A stretch of DNA of 64,000 nucleotides from Pseudomonas japonica (GCF_013522925.1 NZ_JAAMQU010000011.1:62001-126000), one strand, 5' to 3'; positions 52,136 to 62,238 are shown, counted from the first letter of the stretch. Notes: generated from the sequence alone by a model not told the origin. Program-made: numbers and translations.

Positions 52136-53299
52136 ATGAATACAGCCGTCAACCCCAATGTGGTCCATGAGTCCGAAGCCCAGCGCCAATTCGCACGGGT
52201 TCGCCTGCCAGCGAAGATCCGTTTCATCGGGCCGAACCGCGAAACCCAGGAAGCGAAAGTAGAAGAGCTTTCCGCCGGTGGTTTCTCCTTCATGCCTAAA
52301 AACCCGCTGGTCGAGGGGCAGATCTACCGTGGCCGCCTGATGTTCGTCATCGACAACCTGGGCCTGGGCATGGACATCGAGTTCCAGGCTCGTTCGGTCG
52401 AGGGCAACGGCCGCGTCGGCGCACAGTTCCAGAACCTGGAACAGGCCGACATCGCGACCCTGCGTCACCTGATCACCTCCCACCTGAGCGGTGAGTTGGT
52501 CACCATGGGCGACGTGCTCGGTACCCTGCAGCGCGACAACTTCACCAAGGCCCGCAAGCGCAAGGCCGCTGGCAACGACATGTCGTTCTTCGGCCGCCTG
52601 CGCGCCGTGACCTTCAGCCTGGGGATCTTCATCGTCGGCCTGGTGGCCTTCGGTTACATCTTCAAGTCGGTCTACAACCTGTACTTCGTCACCCACGCCG
52701 AGTCGGGTGTAGTGGCCGCGCCGGGCATGAACATCACCATGCCGCGTGACGGCACCGTATCCAGCCTGGTAGGCGCCAACGGCCTGGCTCCAAAAGGCTC
52801 GCCGCTGGCCAGCTTCAGCACCAGCATGCTGGACGTGCTCAAGGGCCACCTGGAAGAACAGGACCTGACCCCCCAGAAAGTGACCGAGCTGTTCGGCAAG
52901 CAAATGACCGGCACCCTGACCTCGCCATGCGACTGCATCGTGGCTCAGCAACTGGTTGCCAACGGCCAGTACGCCAGCAAGGGTGACGTGATCTTCAACC
53001 TGGTGCCTCGCAACTCCAGCGCCAACATCGAAGCCCGTTACACCTACCGCCAGATCGACGACATTCGTCCAGGCACCAAGGTTGACTTCCGTGTAGCCGG
53101 TGATGACCAGCTGCGTTCGGGCCAGGTAGTGTCTGCCACCAACCTGAAAACCGACGACCTGTCCACCGACATGCGCGTGACCATCAAGCCAGACCAGCCG
53201 CTGGATGTGAAATACGCTGGCCGCCCTGTGGATGTTTCCAGCACTCACGGCCCTTCGATCGACTGGCTGATCGACAAAGCCATGGCCCACGGCTTCTAA
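52136..53299 (+). CDS. alg44: Alginate copolymerase, c-di-GMP receptor Alg44
   Basis: A 387-residue protein with an N-terminal PilZ domain (residues about 15-120), one membrane helix (RAVTFSLGIFIVGLVAFGYI) and a HlyD-like periplasmic domain (APGMNITMPRDGTVSSLVGA). PilZ arginines Arg17 and Arg21 are present. The D/NxSxxG position is ELSAGG, with Glu44 in place of Asp. It binds c-di-GMP to switch on Alg8. The start is 34 bases after the alg8 stop. Confidence 0.93.
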   Translation: MNTAVNPNVVHESEAQRQFARVRLPAKIRFIGPNRETQEAKVEELSAGGFSFMPKNPLVEGQIYRGRLMFVIDNLGLGMDIEFQARSVEGNGRVGAQFQNLEQADIATLRHLITSHLSGELVTMGDVLGTLQRDNFTKARKRKAAGNDMSFFGRLRAVTFSLGIFIVGLVAFGYIFKSVYNLYFVTHAESGVVAAPGMNITMPRDGTVSSLVGANGLAPKGSPLASFSTSMLDVLKGHLEEQDLTPQKVTELFGKQMTGTLTSPCDCIVAQQLVANGQYASKGDVIFNLVPRNSSANIEARYTYRQIDDIRPGTKVDFRVAGDDQLRSGQVVSATNLKTDDLSTDMRVTIKPDQPLDVKYAGRPVDVSSTHGPSIDWLIDKAMAHGF

Positions 53300-53314
53300 G
53301 TGAGCGTCAGGAGA

Positions 53315-54760
53315 ATGAGCGTGGCTGACACTCTACGACATCTGCATCGGCCTGCCGTACTGGGCCTGGCCGTGGCCTTCGCGCTGGCTGGCTGTGCCGG
53401 CCTGCCGGACCAACGCCTTGCCCAGGAAGCCATGAAAAACGGCAACGTGGCTTTGGCGCAGCAGAACTACCAGCAGCTGGCAGACCTGGGCTATGCCGAT
53501 GCCCAGGTTGGCCTGGCTGACATCTGGGTTGAAAGCGGTGACCCCGCGCAGCTGGCCAAGGCCGAGGCGACCTACCGCGCCGCCGCGCCTACTTCGCCAC
53601 GCGCCGCCGCTCGCCTGGGCAAGCTTCTGGCTGCCAAGCCCAACAGCACCGAGGCCGAGCGCCACGAGGCTGAAGGGCTGCTCAAGAACTCCTTCGCCAG
53701 TGGCGAGGGCGGCACCTTGATGTCCTTGGCGCTGCTGTACATCCAGTACCCACAAAGCTTCCCGAAGGTGAACGCGCAACAGAAAATCAACGAATGGAAG
53801 GCCGCTGGCTATCCTGAAGCGGGCCTGGCCCAGATCATCCTGTATCGCGTACAGAACACTTACGACCAGAACCTGGCGGAAGTAGAGCGCATCTGCAAGG
53901 CTGCACTCGATACCACCGACCTGTGCTACGTGGAACTGGCGACGGTTTACCAGAAGCAGAACCGCACGGACGACCAGGCCGCGTTGATCAAGCGCCTGCA
54001 GGACAACTTCGCCGTTGGCCGTGTACAGCCTAACCGCGTAGACGCGGTGGCCCGCATCCTGGCCAACCCGGACCTGGGCACGCCTGATCCGAAAACCGCC
54101 CAGGCCCTGCTTGAAAGCGCCACGGGTACCTACCCCGGCGCCTACATCAGCCTGGCGCAGCTGCAATACGACTACCCCGACCTGGGCGACGTCGATCAGC
54201 TGATGGGCTACATCGACAAGGGCCACGATGCTGACCCTAGCCGTGCCGAGTTGCTGCTGGGCAAGATCTACTACGAAGGCAAGGTAGTACTGCCGGACGC
54301 CGCCAAATCCGAGGAGCACCTGAAAAAGGCGCTTCCGGATCAGGTCAGCGCCTACTACTACCTGGGCCAGATCTACCGCCGTGGCTACCTGGGCATGGTC
54401 GATCCGCAGAAGGCCGTGGATAACCTCCTGGTCGCTGCCCGCCGTGGCCAGATCAGCGCCGACTTCGCGCTGGCTCAGCTGTATTTCAACGGGCGGGGCA
54501 CCGTGCCGAACCCGGTCAACGCCTACGTGTTCAGCCAGCTGGCCAAGAACCAGGCGATGCTCCAGCCGCAGCCACGCCAGGAAGTACTGGACCTGGCCAA
54601 AACAATCGAAGAACAACTACCACCGCAAATGCGGGCTCAAGCCCAGCAACTGCTGCAGCAGGAAACCGCCGCCCGTGGCGCGGTTTCCGGCCAGGACAAT
54701 GCCGCCGTAGCGCTGCATGCCCTGCCAGAAACAGCAGTCGGTGAGGACCAATCCCTATGA
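53315..54760 (+). CDS. algK: Alginate export outer-membrane lipoprotein AlgK
   Basis: A 481-residue TPR/Sel1-like lipoprotein. The lipobox is LAGC (AFALAGCAGLPDQRL). TPR-like repeats continue throughout (GYADAQVGLADIWV, YYYLGQIYRRGYLGMV, FALAQLYFNGRG). The start is uncertain: GTG 53300 directly follows the alg44 stop, ATG 53315 is close to AGGAG, and GTG 53321 has the best spacing to AGGAG. It localises AlgE and scaffolds the export complex. Confidence 0.92.
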   Translation: MSVADTLRHLHRPAVLGLAVAFALAGCAGLPDQRLAQEAMKNGNVALAQQNYQQLADLGYADAQVGLADIWVESGDPAQLAKAEATYRAAAPTSPRAAARLGKLLAAKPNSTEAERHEAEGLLKNSFASGEGGTLMSLALLYIQYPQSFPKVNAQQKINEWKAAGYPEAGLAQIILYRVQNTYDQNLAEVERICKAALDTTDLCYVELATVYQKQNRTDDQAALIKRLQDNFAVGRVQPNRVDAVARILANPDLGTPDPKTAQALLESATGTYPGAYISLAQLQYDYPDLGDVDQLMGYIDKGHDADPSRAELLLGKIYYEGKVVLPDAAKSEEHLKKALPDQVSAYYYLGQIYRRGYLGMVDPQKAVDNLLVAARRGQISADFALAQLYFNGRGTVPNPVNAYVFSQLAKNQAMLQPQPRQEVLDLAKTIEEQLPPQMRAQAQQLLQQETAARGAVSGQDNAAVALHALPETAVGEDQSL

Positions 54761-56250
54761 TGCTCAACAAATTCATGCTGGCCGGTATCGGCCTTGGCTT
54801 TGCGACACTTTGGTCCTGCCCGACCCTGGCGGCGTTGACCGCCACCGATAACTTCGGCCTGGAAGTGAAAGTCACTGGCCAGTCCGAAGACGACCGCGAC
54901 CTGGGCACCCGCTCCGGCGGCGACGTGGCCGGTGTGGGTATCGACCTGCGCCCCTGGGCCTACGGCGAGTGGGGCAACTGGAGCGCGTACTTCATGGGCC
55001 AGGCCGTGGCGGCCTCGGACACCATCCAGACCGACCCGCTGTTGCAGCCCGACGAGAACGTCAATGGCTCCAGTGGCAGCCGCTACTACAGCAAGGACCG
55101 TGAAGCGGACGACAGCTACCTGGCCCTGCGCGAGTTCTGGGTGGGCTACAGCCGCCTGCTCACGCCCTATCCAGGCGAGCTGACCAAGTTCGGCCGCCAG
55201 CGCCTGCGCCAGGACGACGGCCAGTGGCACGACAACTACATCGAGTCGCTCACCTGGAACCTGGACACCACCCTGCTCAAGGCAGACGTAGGGGTAGGGC
55301 AGCGCTTCAGCGACTACCGTACCGACTACTCGCGCCTGTCGCCCAATGACAAGGACCGTACCCACGTGTGGGGTGATGTGTCCTACCAGTGGGCGCCGAG
55401 CCAGTGGGTGGGCCTGCGCGCGCACCATGTACATGACGATGGCGACCTGGCCAACGCCGGGGAAGAGATCGACGACCTGGACAAGACCAGCAACGGCGAG
55501 CTGACCTGGCTGGGCCTGGAAGCGACCAGCGATGCCTACAACCATCGCAATACCAACCAGATCAACTACTGGGGCAGCCTGACCTGGCTCACCGGCAATC
55601 GCGATACGTTCAACCGCACCGATACCAATGGTGTCGTTACCGCGGGCGACACCTATGGCGAGCACGTCAATGGCTGGGCGACCGACCTGGGCCTGCGCCT
55701 GCGTCTGGACCCTCAGTGGCAAGTGGGTGCTGCCTATGCCCGCGCCAGCAAGGATTACGAGCAGAACGGCCTGCAGAGCAACCGGTCCAGCTGGACCGGT
55801 ACCCGCTCGCGCATCAGCCGCTTCGGCGAAGCCTTCCAGGCTGAGCTGGCCAACGTGCAGACCGCTTCGATCTTCGCCTCCTGGGAAATGCAGGAAGACT
55901 ACGACGCCAGCCTGATCTACCACCGCTTCTGGCGTGTGGATGGCAGCTCGCCGATCGGCGGCAGCAACATCAACGCGGCGTATGAATCCACGGACGCCAC
56001 CACCGGTGATGTTTCGCTGTCCACCTTGCCGCTCAACGATGGCGAGAAAGACCTGGGCCAAGAAATGGACCTGGTTGTGACCAAGTACTTCAAGCAAGGC
56101 CTGCTGCCCGCGAGCCTGAGCCAGTCGTTCGACGAACCGTCCGCGCTGGTGCGCCTGCGCGCCGGTGTGTTCAAGCCCGGCGATGCCTATGCCGGTGGCG
56201 TGGACAATTACATGCATCGCGCCATCGTCGACGTCATCTGGCGTTTCTGA
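54757..56250 (+). CDS. algE: Alginate outer-membrane porin AlgE
   Basis: A 497-residue 18-stranded beta barrel. The signal peptide ends near LAALT (PTLAALTATDNF). The C-terminal strand is NYMHRAIVDVIWRF, with the outer-membrane terminal Phe. Charged, Arg/Lys-rich strands fit an anion-selective alginate pore. It overlaps the algK stop by 4 bases. Confidence 0.95.
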   Translation: MMLNKFMLAGIGLGFATLWSCPTLAALTATDNFGLEVKVTGQSEDDRDLGTRSGGDVAGVGIDLRPWAYGEWGNWSAYFMGQAVAASDTIQTDPLLQPDENVNGSSGSRYYSKDREADDSYLALREFWVGYSRLLTPYPGELTKFGRQRLRQDDGQWHDNYIESLTWNLDTTLLKADVGVGQRFSDYRTDYSRLSPNDKDRTHVWGDVSYQWAPSQWVGLRAHHVHDDGDLANAGEEIDDLDKTSNGELTWLGLEATSDAYNHRNTNQINYWGSLTWLTGNRDTFNRTDTNGVVTAGDTYGEHVNGWATDLGLRLRLDPQWQVGAAYARASKDYEQNGLQSNRSSWTGTRSRISRFGEAFQAELANVQTASIFASWEMQEDYDASLIYHRFWRVDGSSPIGGSNINAAYESTDATTGDVSLSTLPLNDGEKDLGQEMDLVVTKYFKQGLLPASLSQSFDEPSALVRLRAGVFKPGDAYAGGVDNYMHRAIVDVIWRF

Positions 56251-56277
56251 TGGGTACCGCCAAGGGAGTGCAATGAG

Positions 56278-57894
56278 ATGAAGCATTCATACAGCAAGGT
56301 GCGGCCGCAGGTGCGCAAGCACGCCTGGCCAGTCGCTGTGCTGGCCGGAGCACTGCTGATCGCCGGTGGCTCCGCCCTGGCCGCCACCGCGCCTGCGACC
56401 CAGGCGGTGGTGAAAGCCGGTACCACCAAGGAACTGCAGGCCGCGCAGAACTACAGCGTGGCCAGCGCGCCCACCGAGCCCCTGGACCTGGCGCCGCCCA
56501 AGCTGCCCGACCTGAGCGGTTATACCGCCCAGGCCGCGCATGCCAAGGTCGACCGCAGCAAGAAGGGCAAGGTGAACATGCGCCGTATGATGCAGGAGCT
56601 TCCGCTCAAGGCGTTCATCGGCGGTGACAACAAGATGATGGCGTGGGTTGGCAAGCAGCGCGGTATTCCGCAGGCCATCTTCATCGATGACGGCTACGTC
56701 AACTTCGCTGACCTGGGCAAAACCGTACCCAAGCAATACCTGCGCGAAACCTCGCCAGGCGTGTGGTTGGCACGGGTTCCGATCGTGGTCGCTCACAAGG
56801 GCACCCTTGAGATCGACGGCCGCGTGAAAGAGCTGCGCCTGTCCCAGGACGGCGGTTCGTTCATCGTCAACGACGGCAAGCTGTTCACCTTCGATACCAA
56901 GGTGACCGGCTGGAGCGAAGCGAAGAACGACCAGGCCTGGTTCAAGGAAAAGGATGAGTTCCGTCCGTTCCTGGTGAGCTGGGGCGGCACCGAGACCTAC
57001 ATCGTCAATACCGAAATGAAAAGCTTCGGTTACAACGAGAGTAAGTCCTACGGTGTGAGTATTTCCCAGTACACCCCGAGCATGAAGGCGCAGATGGGCC
57101 GTAGCGAACCTACCGGCTGGATCATCGGCTCCACCTTCTCGGACATGTGGTACGGCTACTACTGCTACGAAACCCAGGGCTTCGTGGTGAAGAGCAACAC
57201 CTACCACGACAACATCATCTACGGCATCGACCCCCACGACCGTTCGCACGGGCTGATCATTGCCGACAACACGGTGTACGGGACGAAGAAGAAGCACGGG
57301 ATCATCGTTTCCCGCGAGGTGAACGACAGTTTCATCATCAACAACCGCAGCTACGACAACCACCTTTCGGGTGTGGTGCTTGACCGTAACAGCGTGGGCA
57401 ACCTGGTGGCTTACAACGAGATCTACCAGAACCACACCGACGGCATCACCTTGTACGAGAGCGGTGACAACCTGCTGTGGGGCAACAAGCTGGTGGCCAA
57501 CAAGCGCCACGGCATCCGCGTGCGCAACAGCACCAACATCCGCCTGTACGAAAACATGGCGATGGGCAACGGGCTGACTGGCGTATACGGCCACATCAAG
57601 GACCTCAGCGATACCGACCGCGACATCGCCCTGGACCCGTTCGACGCCGAAGTGTCGATGATCGTGGTTGGCGGCGAGCTGTCCGGTAACGGCACCAACC
57701 CGCTGGCGATCGACTCCCCGCTGAGTATCGAGCTGTATCGCGTAGCGATGCTGGCCCCTACCAAGCAGGGTGGCATCAGCCTGACCGGGATCCTGGGTGA
57801 TCATCAAACCGAAATTCTGGACCTGCTGATTCGCCAGAAAAAAGCAGTGTTGATCGACCCGGTCGAGAAACAGACAGACATGGCGCAGGATTAA
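56278..57894 (+). CDS. algG: Poly(beta-D-mannuronate) C5-epimerase AlgG
   Basis: A 538-residue periplasmic right-handed beta-helix enzyme that turns mannuronate into guluronate. The catalytic DPHDRSHG is in YGIDPHDRSHGLII, near residue 318. The signal peptide or signal anchor is AWPVAVLAGALLIAGGSALAA. The N-terminal third holds the CASH/carbohydrate-binding part. It also guards the polymer during transfer. Confidence 0.96.
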   Translation: MKHSYSKVRPQVRKHAWPVAVLAGALLIAGGSALAATAPATQAVVKAGTTKELQAAQNYSVASAPTEPLDLAPPKLPDLSGYTAQAAHAKVDRSKKGKVNMRRMMQELPLKAFIGGDNKMMAWVGKQRGIPQAIFIDDGYVNFADLGKTVPKQYLRETSPGVWLARVPIVVAHKGTLEIDGRVKELRLSQDGGSFIVNDGKLFTFDTKVTGWSEAKNDQAWFKEKDEFRPFLVSWGGTETYIVNTEMKSFGYNESKSYGVSISQYTPSMKAQMGRSEPTGWIIGSTFSDMWYGYYCYETQGFVVKSNTYHDNIIYGIDPHDRSHGLIIADNTVYGTKKKHGIIVSREVNDSFIINNRSYDNHLSGVVLDRNSVGNLVAYNEIYQNHTDGITLYESGDNLLWGNKLVANKRHGIRVRNSTNIRLYENMAMGNGLTGVYGHIKDLSDTDRDIALDPFDAEVSMIVVGGELSGNGTNPLAIDSPLSIELYRVAMLAPTKQGGISLTGILGDHQTEILDLLIRQKKAVLIDPVEKQTDMAQD

Positions 57895-57905
57895 GGACCA
57901 TTTCC

Positions 57906-59348
57906 ATGCATTCACATTTGATCAAGCTGCTCAGCCTGTCAGGCCTGGCCGCCGCCCTGTATGCCGCAGGGAGCGCGCAGGCCGCCGAGGTGCAGCCGCC
58001 TACGTTCACCGCCCAGCCGTGCTGCCAGCTGTGCCCTGCTGCGGCGGATGCGAAGAACTACGTAACCCGGTACCAGAAGAACTTCACCACCCTGATCAAG
58101 GGCGAGGGTGACTGGCTGTTCCGTACCGTGGAAGACCTGCGCACCGAGTTCAAGACGTCGCCCGAAGGCTACCGTCGCATGAAAGAACTGCACGACGCCT
58201 TCAAGGCCCGCGGCGTGGAAGTGGTGATCGTGTACCAGCCCACCCGTGGCCTGGTAGACCGCGCGCACATGCTGCCGGCCGACCGCGAGCGCTTCGACTA
58301 CAACACGGCGCTGAAGAACTACAAGGACATGCTGGGCCGCTTCCAGGCCATGGGCTACCACGTGCCGGACCTGTCGCCGCTTACCAACGAGCAGCAGGCC
58401 CATGACTTCTACTTCCGTGGCGACCAGCACTGGACGCCGTATGGCGCCGAGCGCACCGCGAAGATCGTGGCCGAGACCATGAAGAAGGTGCCGGGCTACG
58501 CCAGCATTCCGAAGAAAGAGTACGAGACCAAGGTCTCCGGGCGCATGGGCAAGACCGGCACCCTGCAGAACATGGCCGGCCAGCTGTGCAACAGCAGCTA
58601 TGCGATCCAGTACATGGACACCTTCACCACCGAGCCCAAGGGCGAGGCCGGCGACGGCGACCTGTTCGGCGACACCGCCAGCCCGGACGTGACCCTGGTG
58701 GGTACCAGCCACAGCGGCAAGAACTACAACTTCGCGGGCTTCCTGCAGCAATACAGCGGTGCCGACGTGCTGAACGTGGCCTTCCCGGGCGGTGGTTTTG
58801 AAGGCTCGATGCTCGAATACCTGGGCAGTGAAGAGTTCCAGAAGAAGCCGCCGAAGATCCTGGTGTGGGAGTTCTCCCCGCTGTACCCGCTGGACCAGGA
58901 AACCATCTACCGCCAGATGATGGCGCTGATGGGCAATGGCTGCGAAGGCAAGCCGGCGGAGCTGGCCGCCAGTGGCGTGGTCAAGCCTAACCAGACCACC
59001 GAACTGCTGGTCAATGGCCAGAACGGTATCAAGGACCTGGAAAACTGGAATCATCAGGTTGACATCAAGTTCGCCGACCCTTCGGTGAAAGACCTCAAGG
59101 CAACGCTCTGGTACATGAACGGCCGCCACGAGGACATCAAGATCGAGAAACCGACCACTTCCGATACGGATGGGCGCTTCGCCTTCGAACTGCGCGATGA
59201 CACCGACTGGCCGAAGATGAACCTGCTGGCCGTGGAAATTCACGGGCCGGAAGACGCCAAGGCCGGGCCGCAGAAAGTTGAAGCGAAGATCTGCAAACGC
59301 AACGTGTTCCCCGGTGTTGCCACGCGCAACGCACAAGCCGGGCTCTGA
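57906..59348 (+). CDS. algX: Alginate O-acetyltransferase AlgX
   Basis: A 480-residue periplasmic protein. The N-terminal SGNH-like domain has GDQHWTPYGAERT with the catalytic Asp/His and GTSHSGKNYNF with the Ser. The C-terminal part is a carbohydrate-binding module. AlgX acetylates mannuronate at the end of the AlgIJF relay. The signal peptide ends at GSAQAAEV. It follows algG by 11 bases. Confidence 0.95.
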   Translation: MHSHLIKLLSLSGLAAALYAAGSAQAAEVQPPTFTAQPCCQLCPAAADAKNYVTRYQKNFTTLIKGEGDWLFRTVEDLRTEFKTSPEGYRRMKELHDAFKARGVEVVIVYQPTRGLVDRAHMLPADRERFDYNTALKNYKDMLGRFQAMGYHVPDLSPLTNEQQAHDFYFRGDQHWTPYGAERTAKIVAETMKKVPGYASIPKKEYETKVSGRMGKTGTLQNMAGQLCNSSYAIQYMDTFTTEPKGEAGDGDLFGDTASPDVTLVGTSHSGKNYNFAGFLQQYSGADVLNVAFPGGGFEGSMLEYLGSEEFQKKPPKILVWEFSPLYPLDQETIYRQMMALMGNGCEGKPAELAASGVVKPNQTTELLVNGQNGIKDLENWNHQVDIKFADPSVKDLKATLWYMNGRHEDIKIEKPTTSDTDGRFAFELRDDTDWPKMNLLAVEIHGPEDAKAGPQKVEAKICKRNVFPGVATRNAQAGL

Positions 59349-59355
59349 GGGCTGA

Positions 59356-60522
59356 ATGCATATGTTGACTTCTCGTCTTACCCCCCGGGCCGCTCGCCGC
59401 ATGCTGGCGCCGGCCTTGCTGGGCCTTGCCATGTTCGGCTCCGCGGCGCACGCCGCGGGCCTGGTGCCACCTCAGGGATACTACGAGGCCATCGAGAAGC
59501 CAGGGAAAGGCGGAGATTTTCAATGCCCGGCGGTACCGGCCCCGTTCACCGGCTCGCTGCAGTTCCGCAGCAAATACGAAGGTTCGGACAAGGCCCGGGC
59601 CACCCTGAACAAGGATTCGGAAGAAGCCTTCCGTGATGCCACCAAGCCGATCACCACGCTGGAGCGTGGTATCAGCAAACAAGTGATGCAGTTCATGCGC
59701 GACGGCAAGCCGGCCGAGCTGGACTGCACGCTGCAGTGGCTGGGCACCTGGGCGGACGCCAATGCGCTGATGTCGAAAGACTTCAACCACACCGGCAAAT
59801 CCATGCGCAAGTGGGCACTGGGCAGCATGTCGTCCTCGTACCTGCGGCTCAAGTTCTCCGAGTCTCACCCGTTGCAGGGCCACGAGGCGCAAACCCAGAA
59901 GATCGAAGCCTGGTTCAGCCGCATGGCCGATCAGGTGGTGAGCGACTGGAGCAACCTGCCGCTGGAGCAGATCAACAACCACTCCTACTGGGCAGCCTGG
60001 TCGGTGATGGCGACGTCCATCGTCACCAACCGGCGCGACCTGTTCGATTGGTCGGTGAAGGAGTTCAAGGTGGCCGCCAGCCAGGTGGACAACCAGGGCT
60101 TCCTGCCAAACGAACTCAAGCGCAAGCAGCGTGCGCTGGCCTATCACAACTACGCCTTGCCGCCGCTGGCCATGATCGCCAGTTTCGCCCAGGCCAACGG
60201 TGTGGACCTGCGCCCTGAAAACAACGGCGCGCTCAAGCGCTTGGGTGACCGGGTATTGGAAGGCTCGAAGGCGCCGGAAGAGTTCGCGCAGAAAAACGGC
60301 GAAACCCAGGACATGACCGATCTGAAGATCGACAGCAAGTATGCCTGGCTCGAACCCTACTGCACGCTCTATGACTGCACCCCGGACACCATCGCGCGCA
60401 AGCGGCAGATGGAACCGTTCAAGACCTTCCGCCTCGGCGGCGACCTGACCCGCACGTTCGACCCTCAACATGAAAAAGGGGAGAAGGGCGGCAAGGGTGA
60501 CAACGACGACGACGGGCTCTGA
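59356..60522 (+). CDS. algL: Poly(beta-D-mannuronate) lyase AlgL
   Basis: A 388-residue PL5 lyase. The signal peptide ends at AAHAAGL. The catalytic NNHSYW sits at residues 207-212, with the Arg and Tyr in RKQRALAYHNYALPP. It clears stray alginate from the periplasm. Either ATG at 59356 or 59362 may start the gene. The C-terminus is a short charged tail (GEKGGKGDNDDDGL) longer than usual. Confidence 0.95.
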   Translation: MHMLTSRLTPRAARRMLAPALLGLAMFGSAAHAAGLVPPQGYYEAIEKPGKGGDFQCPAVPAPFTGSLQFRSKYEGSDKARATLNKDSEEAFRDATKPITTLERGISKQVMQFMRDGKPAELDCTLQWLGTWADANALMSKDFNHTGKSMRKWALGSMSSSYLRLKFSESHPLQGHEAQTQKIEAWFSRMADQVVSDWSNLPLEQINNHSYWAAWSVMATSIVTNRRDLFDWSVKEFKVAASQVDNQGFLPNELKRKQRALAYHNYALPPLAMIASFAQANGVDLRPENNGALKRLGDRVLEGSKAPEEFAQKNGETQDMTDLKIDSKYAWLEPYCTLYDCTPDTIARKRQMEPFKTFRLGGDLTRTFDPQHEKGEKGGKGDNDDDGL

Positions 60523-60547
60523 CAGGCCCGGTTAGTCGCGTGAATGC

Positions 60548-60622
60548 GGGAGGGGGCAGTTAAGGCGTCTGCCCCCTTCGCACTTTCCCCTTGGCTTCGG
60601 CCGGGGGGGTATGGGGGGGCTA
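60548..60622 (+). promoter_or_regulatory. Hairpin and G-tract element between algL and algI
   Basis: The 139-base gap within the alg operon contains GGGGGCAG (60552-60559) and CTGCCCCC (60569-60576), a perfect 8-bp stem with a 9-nt loop. Two G7 runs at 60603-60609 and 60613-60619, separated by TAT, follow. The mRNA could fold as an attenuator or a G-quadruplex and lower expression of algI-J-F relative to algD-algL. Confidence 0.45.
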
Positions 60623-60661
60623 TAGCGGCTCCCAGTGTAGGAAAAACAAGGAGAGATCGGG

Positions 60662-62227
60662 ATGGTTTTCTCATCCAACGTGTTCCTGTTCCTGTTCATG
60701 CCGATCTTCTTCGGCTTGTACTATCTGAGCGGAACGCGCTATCGCAACTTGCTGCTGCTGGTGGCGAGCTATGTGTTCTACGCCTGGTGGCGCGTCGACT
60801 TCCTCGCGCTGTTCGCCGCCGTGACCCTGTGGAACTACTTCATTGGCCTTCGCATCGGCGCCAACGGCGTGCGAACGAAAACCTCCCAGCGCTGGCTGCT
60901 GCTGGGCGTCGGGGTAGACCTGATCGTGCTGGGCTATTTCAAGTACGCCAACTTCGGCGTGGACAGCCTGAACGAAATCATCACCTCGTTCGGCCTTGAG
61001 CCGTTCATCCTCACGCACATCATTTTGCCGATCGGTATCTCGTTCTATACGTTCGAGTCCATCAGCTACATCATCGACGTGTACCGCGGCGATACCCCGG
61101 CCACCCGCAACCTGATCGACTTCGCGGCGTTCGTGGCTATTTTCCCGCACTTGATCGCCGGCCCCGTGCTGCGTTTCAAGGACCTGGTGGACCAGTTCAA
61201 CCACCGCACGCACACCCTGGATAAATTCTCCGAGGGTGCGACACGTTTCATGCAGGGCTTTATCAAGAAGGTGTTCATCGCCGACACCATTGCGGTGGTG
61301 GCAGACCATTCCTTCGCGCTGTCAGACCCCACCACGGGCGATGCCTGGCTGGGTGCGCTGGCGTACACCGCGCAGCTGTACTTCGACTTCTCCGGTTATA
61401 GCGACATGGCCATCGGCCTGGGCCTGATGATGGGCTTCCGCTTCATGGAGAACTTCAAGCAGCCGTATATCAGCCAGTCGATCACCGAGTTCTGGCGGCG
61501 CTGGCACATCAGCCTGTCCACCTGGCTGCGTGATTACCTCTACATCACCCTGGGCGGTAACCGTGGCGGCACCTTTGCCACCTATCGCAACCTGTTCCTC
61601 ACCATGCTGCTCGGTGGCCTGTGGCACGGGGCGAACTTCACCTACATCATCTGGGGCATGTGGCATGGCCTGTGGCTGGCCATCGAACGCGCACTGGGCA
61701 TCGATGCCGCGCCTCGCCGCTTCAACCCGATCAAGTGGATCTTCACCTTCCTGCTGGTGGTACTGGGCTGGGTGATCTTCCGCTCCGAAAACATGCACGT
61801 GGCCATTCGCATGTATCACGCCATGTTCAGCTTCGGCGAATGGCAACTGTCCGAGCTCAACAGCGCCAGCCTCACCGGCCTGCAAGTCGCTACCTTGATC
61901 GTCGCTTACATCACCATGGCCTTCTTTGGCCTGCGTGACTTCTATTACGCGCCGATCAACGCCCGCGCCCAGAAAGCCGCTGCCCAGCAAGCCAGCGTCG
62001 AGGCCAATGGCCCCGCCACCGCGCAACCTGGCCAGATCAAGGCCGTACCGGGCGACCAGCCCGCCATCGTGCAGGCGCATTCGGCGGGGCACCAGGTGCA
62101 GGCGGCGTACTGGGTCGCTGACTGGCCGCGCTACCTCATGCGTACGCTGGTTCTGCTGTTGTTCGTGGCTTCGATCCTGAAGCTGTCGGCGCAGAGCTTC
62201 TCGCCTTTCCTTTACTTCCAGTTCTGA
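60662..62227 (+). CDS. algI: Alginate O-acetylase AlgI (MBOAT)
   Basis: A 521-residue multi-pass membrane O-acyltransferase. MBOAT motifs include SITEFWRRWHISLSTWLRD and the catalytic His in LLGGLWHGANFTYIIWG. It moves acetyl groups across the inner membrane for AlgJ/AlgX. It starts behind AAGGAGAG, after the G-rich element. The C-terminal Ala/Gln-rich linker (AQKAAAQQASVEANGPATAQ) before the last helix is longer than is usual for the family. Confidence 0.95.
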   Translation: MVFSSNVFLFLFMPIFFGLYYLSGTRYRNLLLLVASYVFYAWWRVDFLALFAAVTLWNYFIGLRIGANGVRTKTSQRWLLLGVGVDLIVLGYFKYANFGVDSLNEIITSFGLEPFILTHIILPIGISFYTFESISYIIDVYRGDTPATRNLIDFAAFVAIFPHLIAGPVLRFKDLVDQFNHRTHTLDKFSEGATRFMQGFIKKVFIADTIAVVADHSFALSDPTTGDAWLGALAYTAQLYFDFSGYSDMAIGLGLMMGFRFMENFKQPYISQSITEFWRRWHISLSTWLRDYLYITLGGNRGGTFATYRNLFLTMLLGGLWHGANFTYIIWGMWHGLWLAIERALGIDAAPRRFNPIKWIFTFLLVVLGWVIFRSENMHVAIRMYHAMFSFGEWQLSELNSASLTGLQVATLIVAYITMAFFGLRDFYYAPINARAQKAAAQQASVEANGPATAQPGQIKAVPGDQPAIVQAHSAGHQVQAAYWVADWPRYLMRTLVLLLFVASILKLSAQSFSPFLYFQF

Positions 62228-62238
62228 GCGAGCCGCCC

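Noticed and set aside
54637..59432. Long minus-strand frames opposite algE, algG and algX (about 500-550 codons each)
   Set aside because: They are shadows of well-identified alginate genes in GC-rich DNA and code for no recognisable domains.
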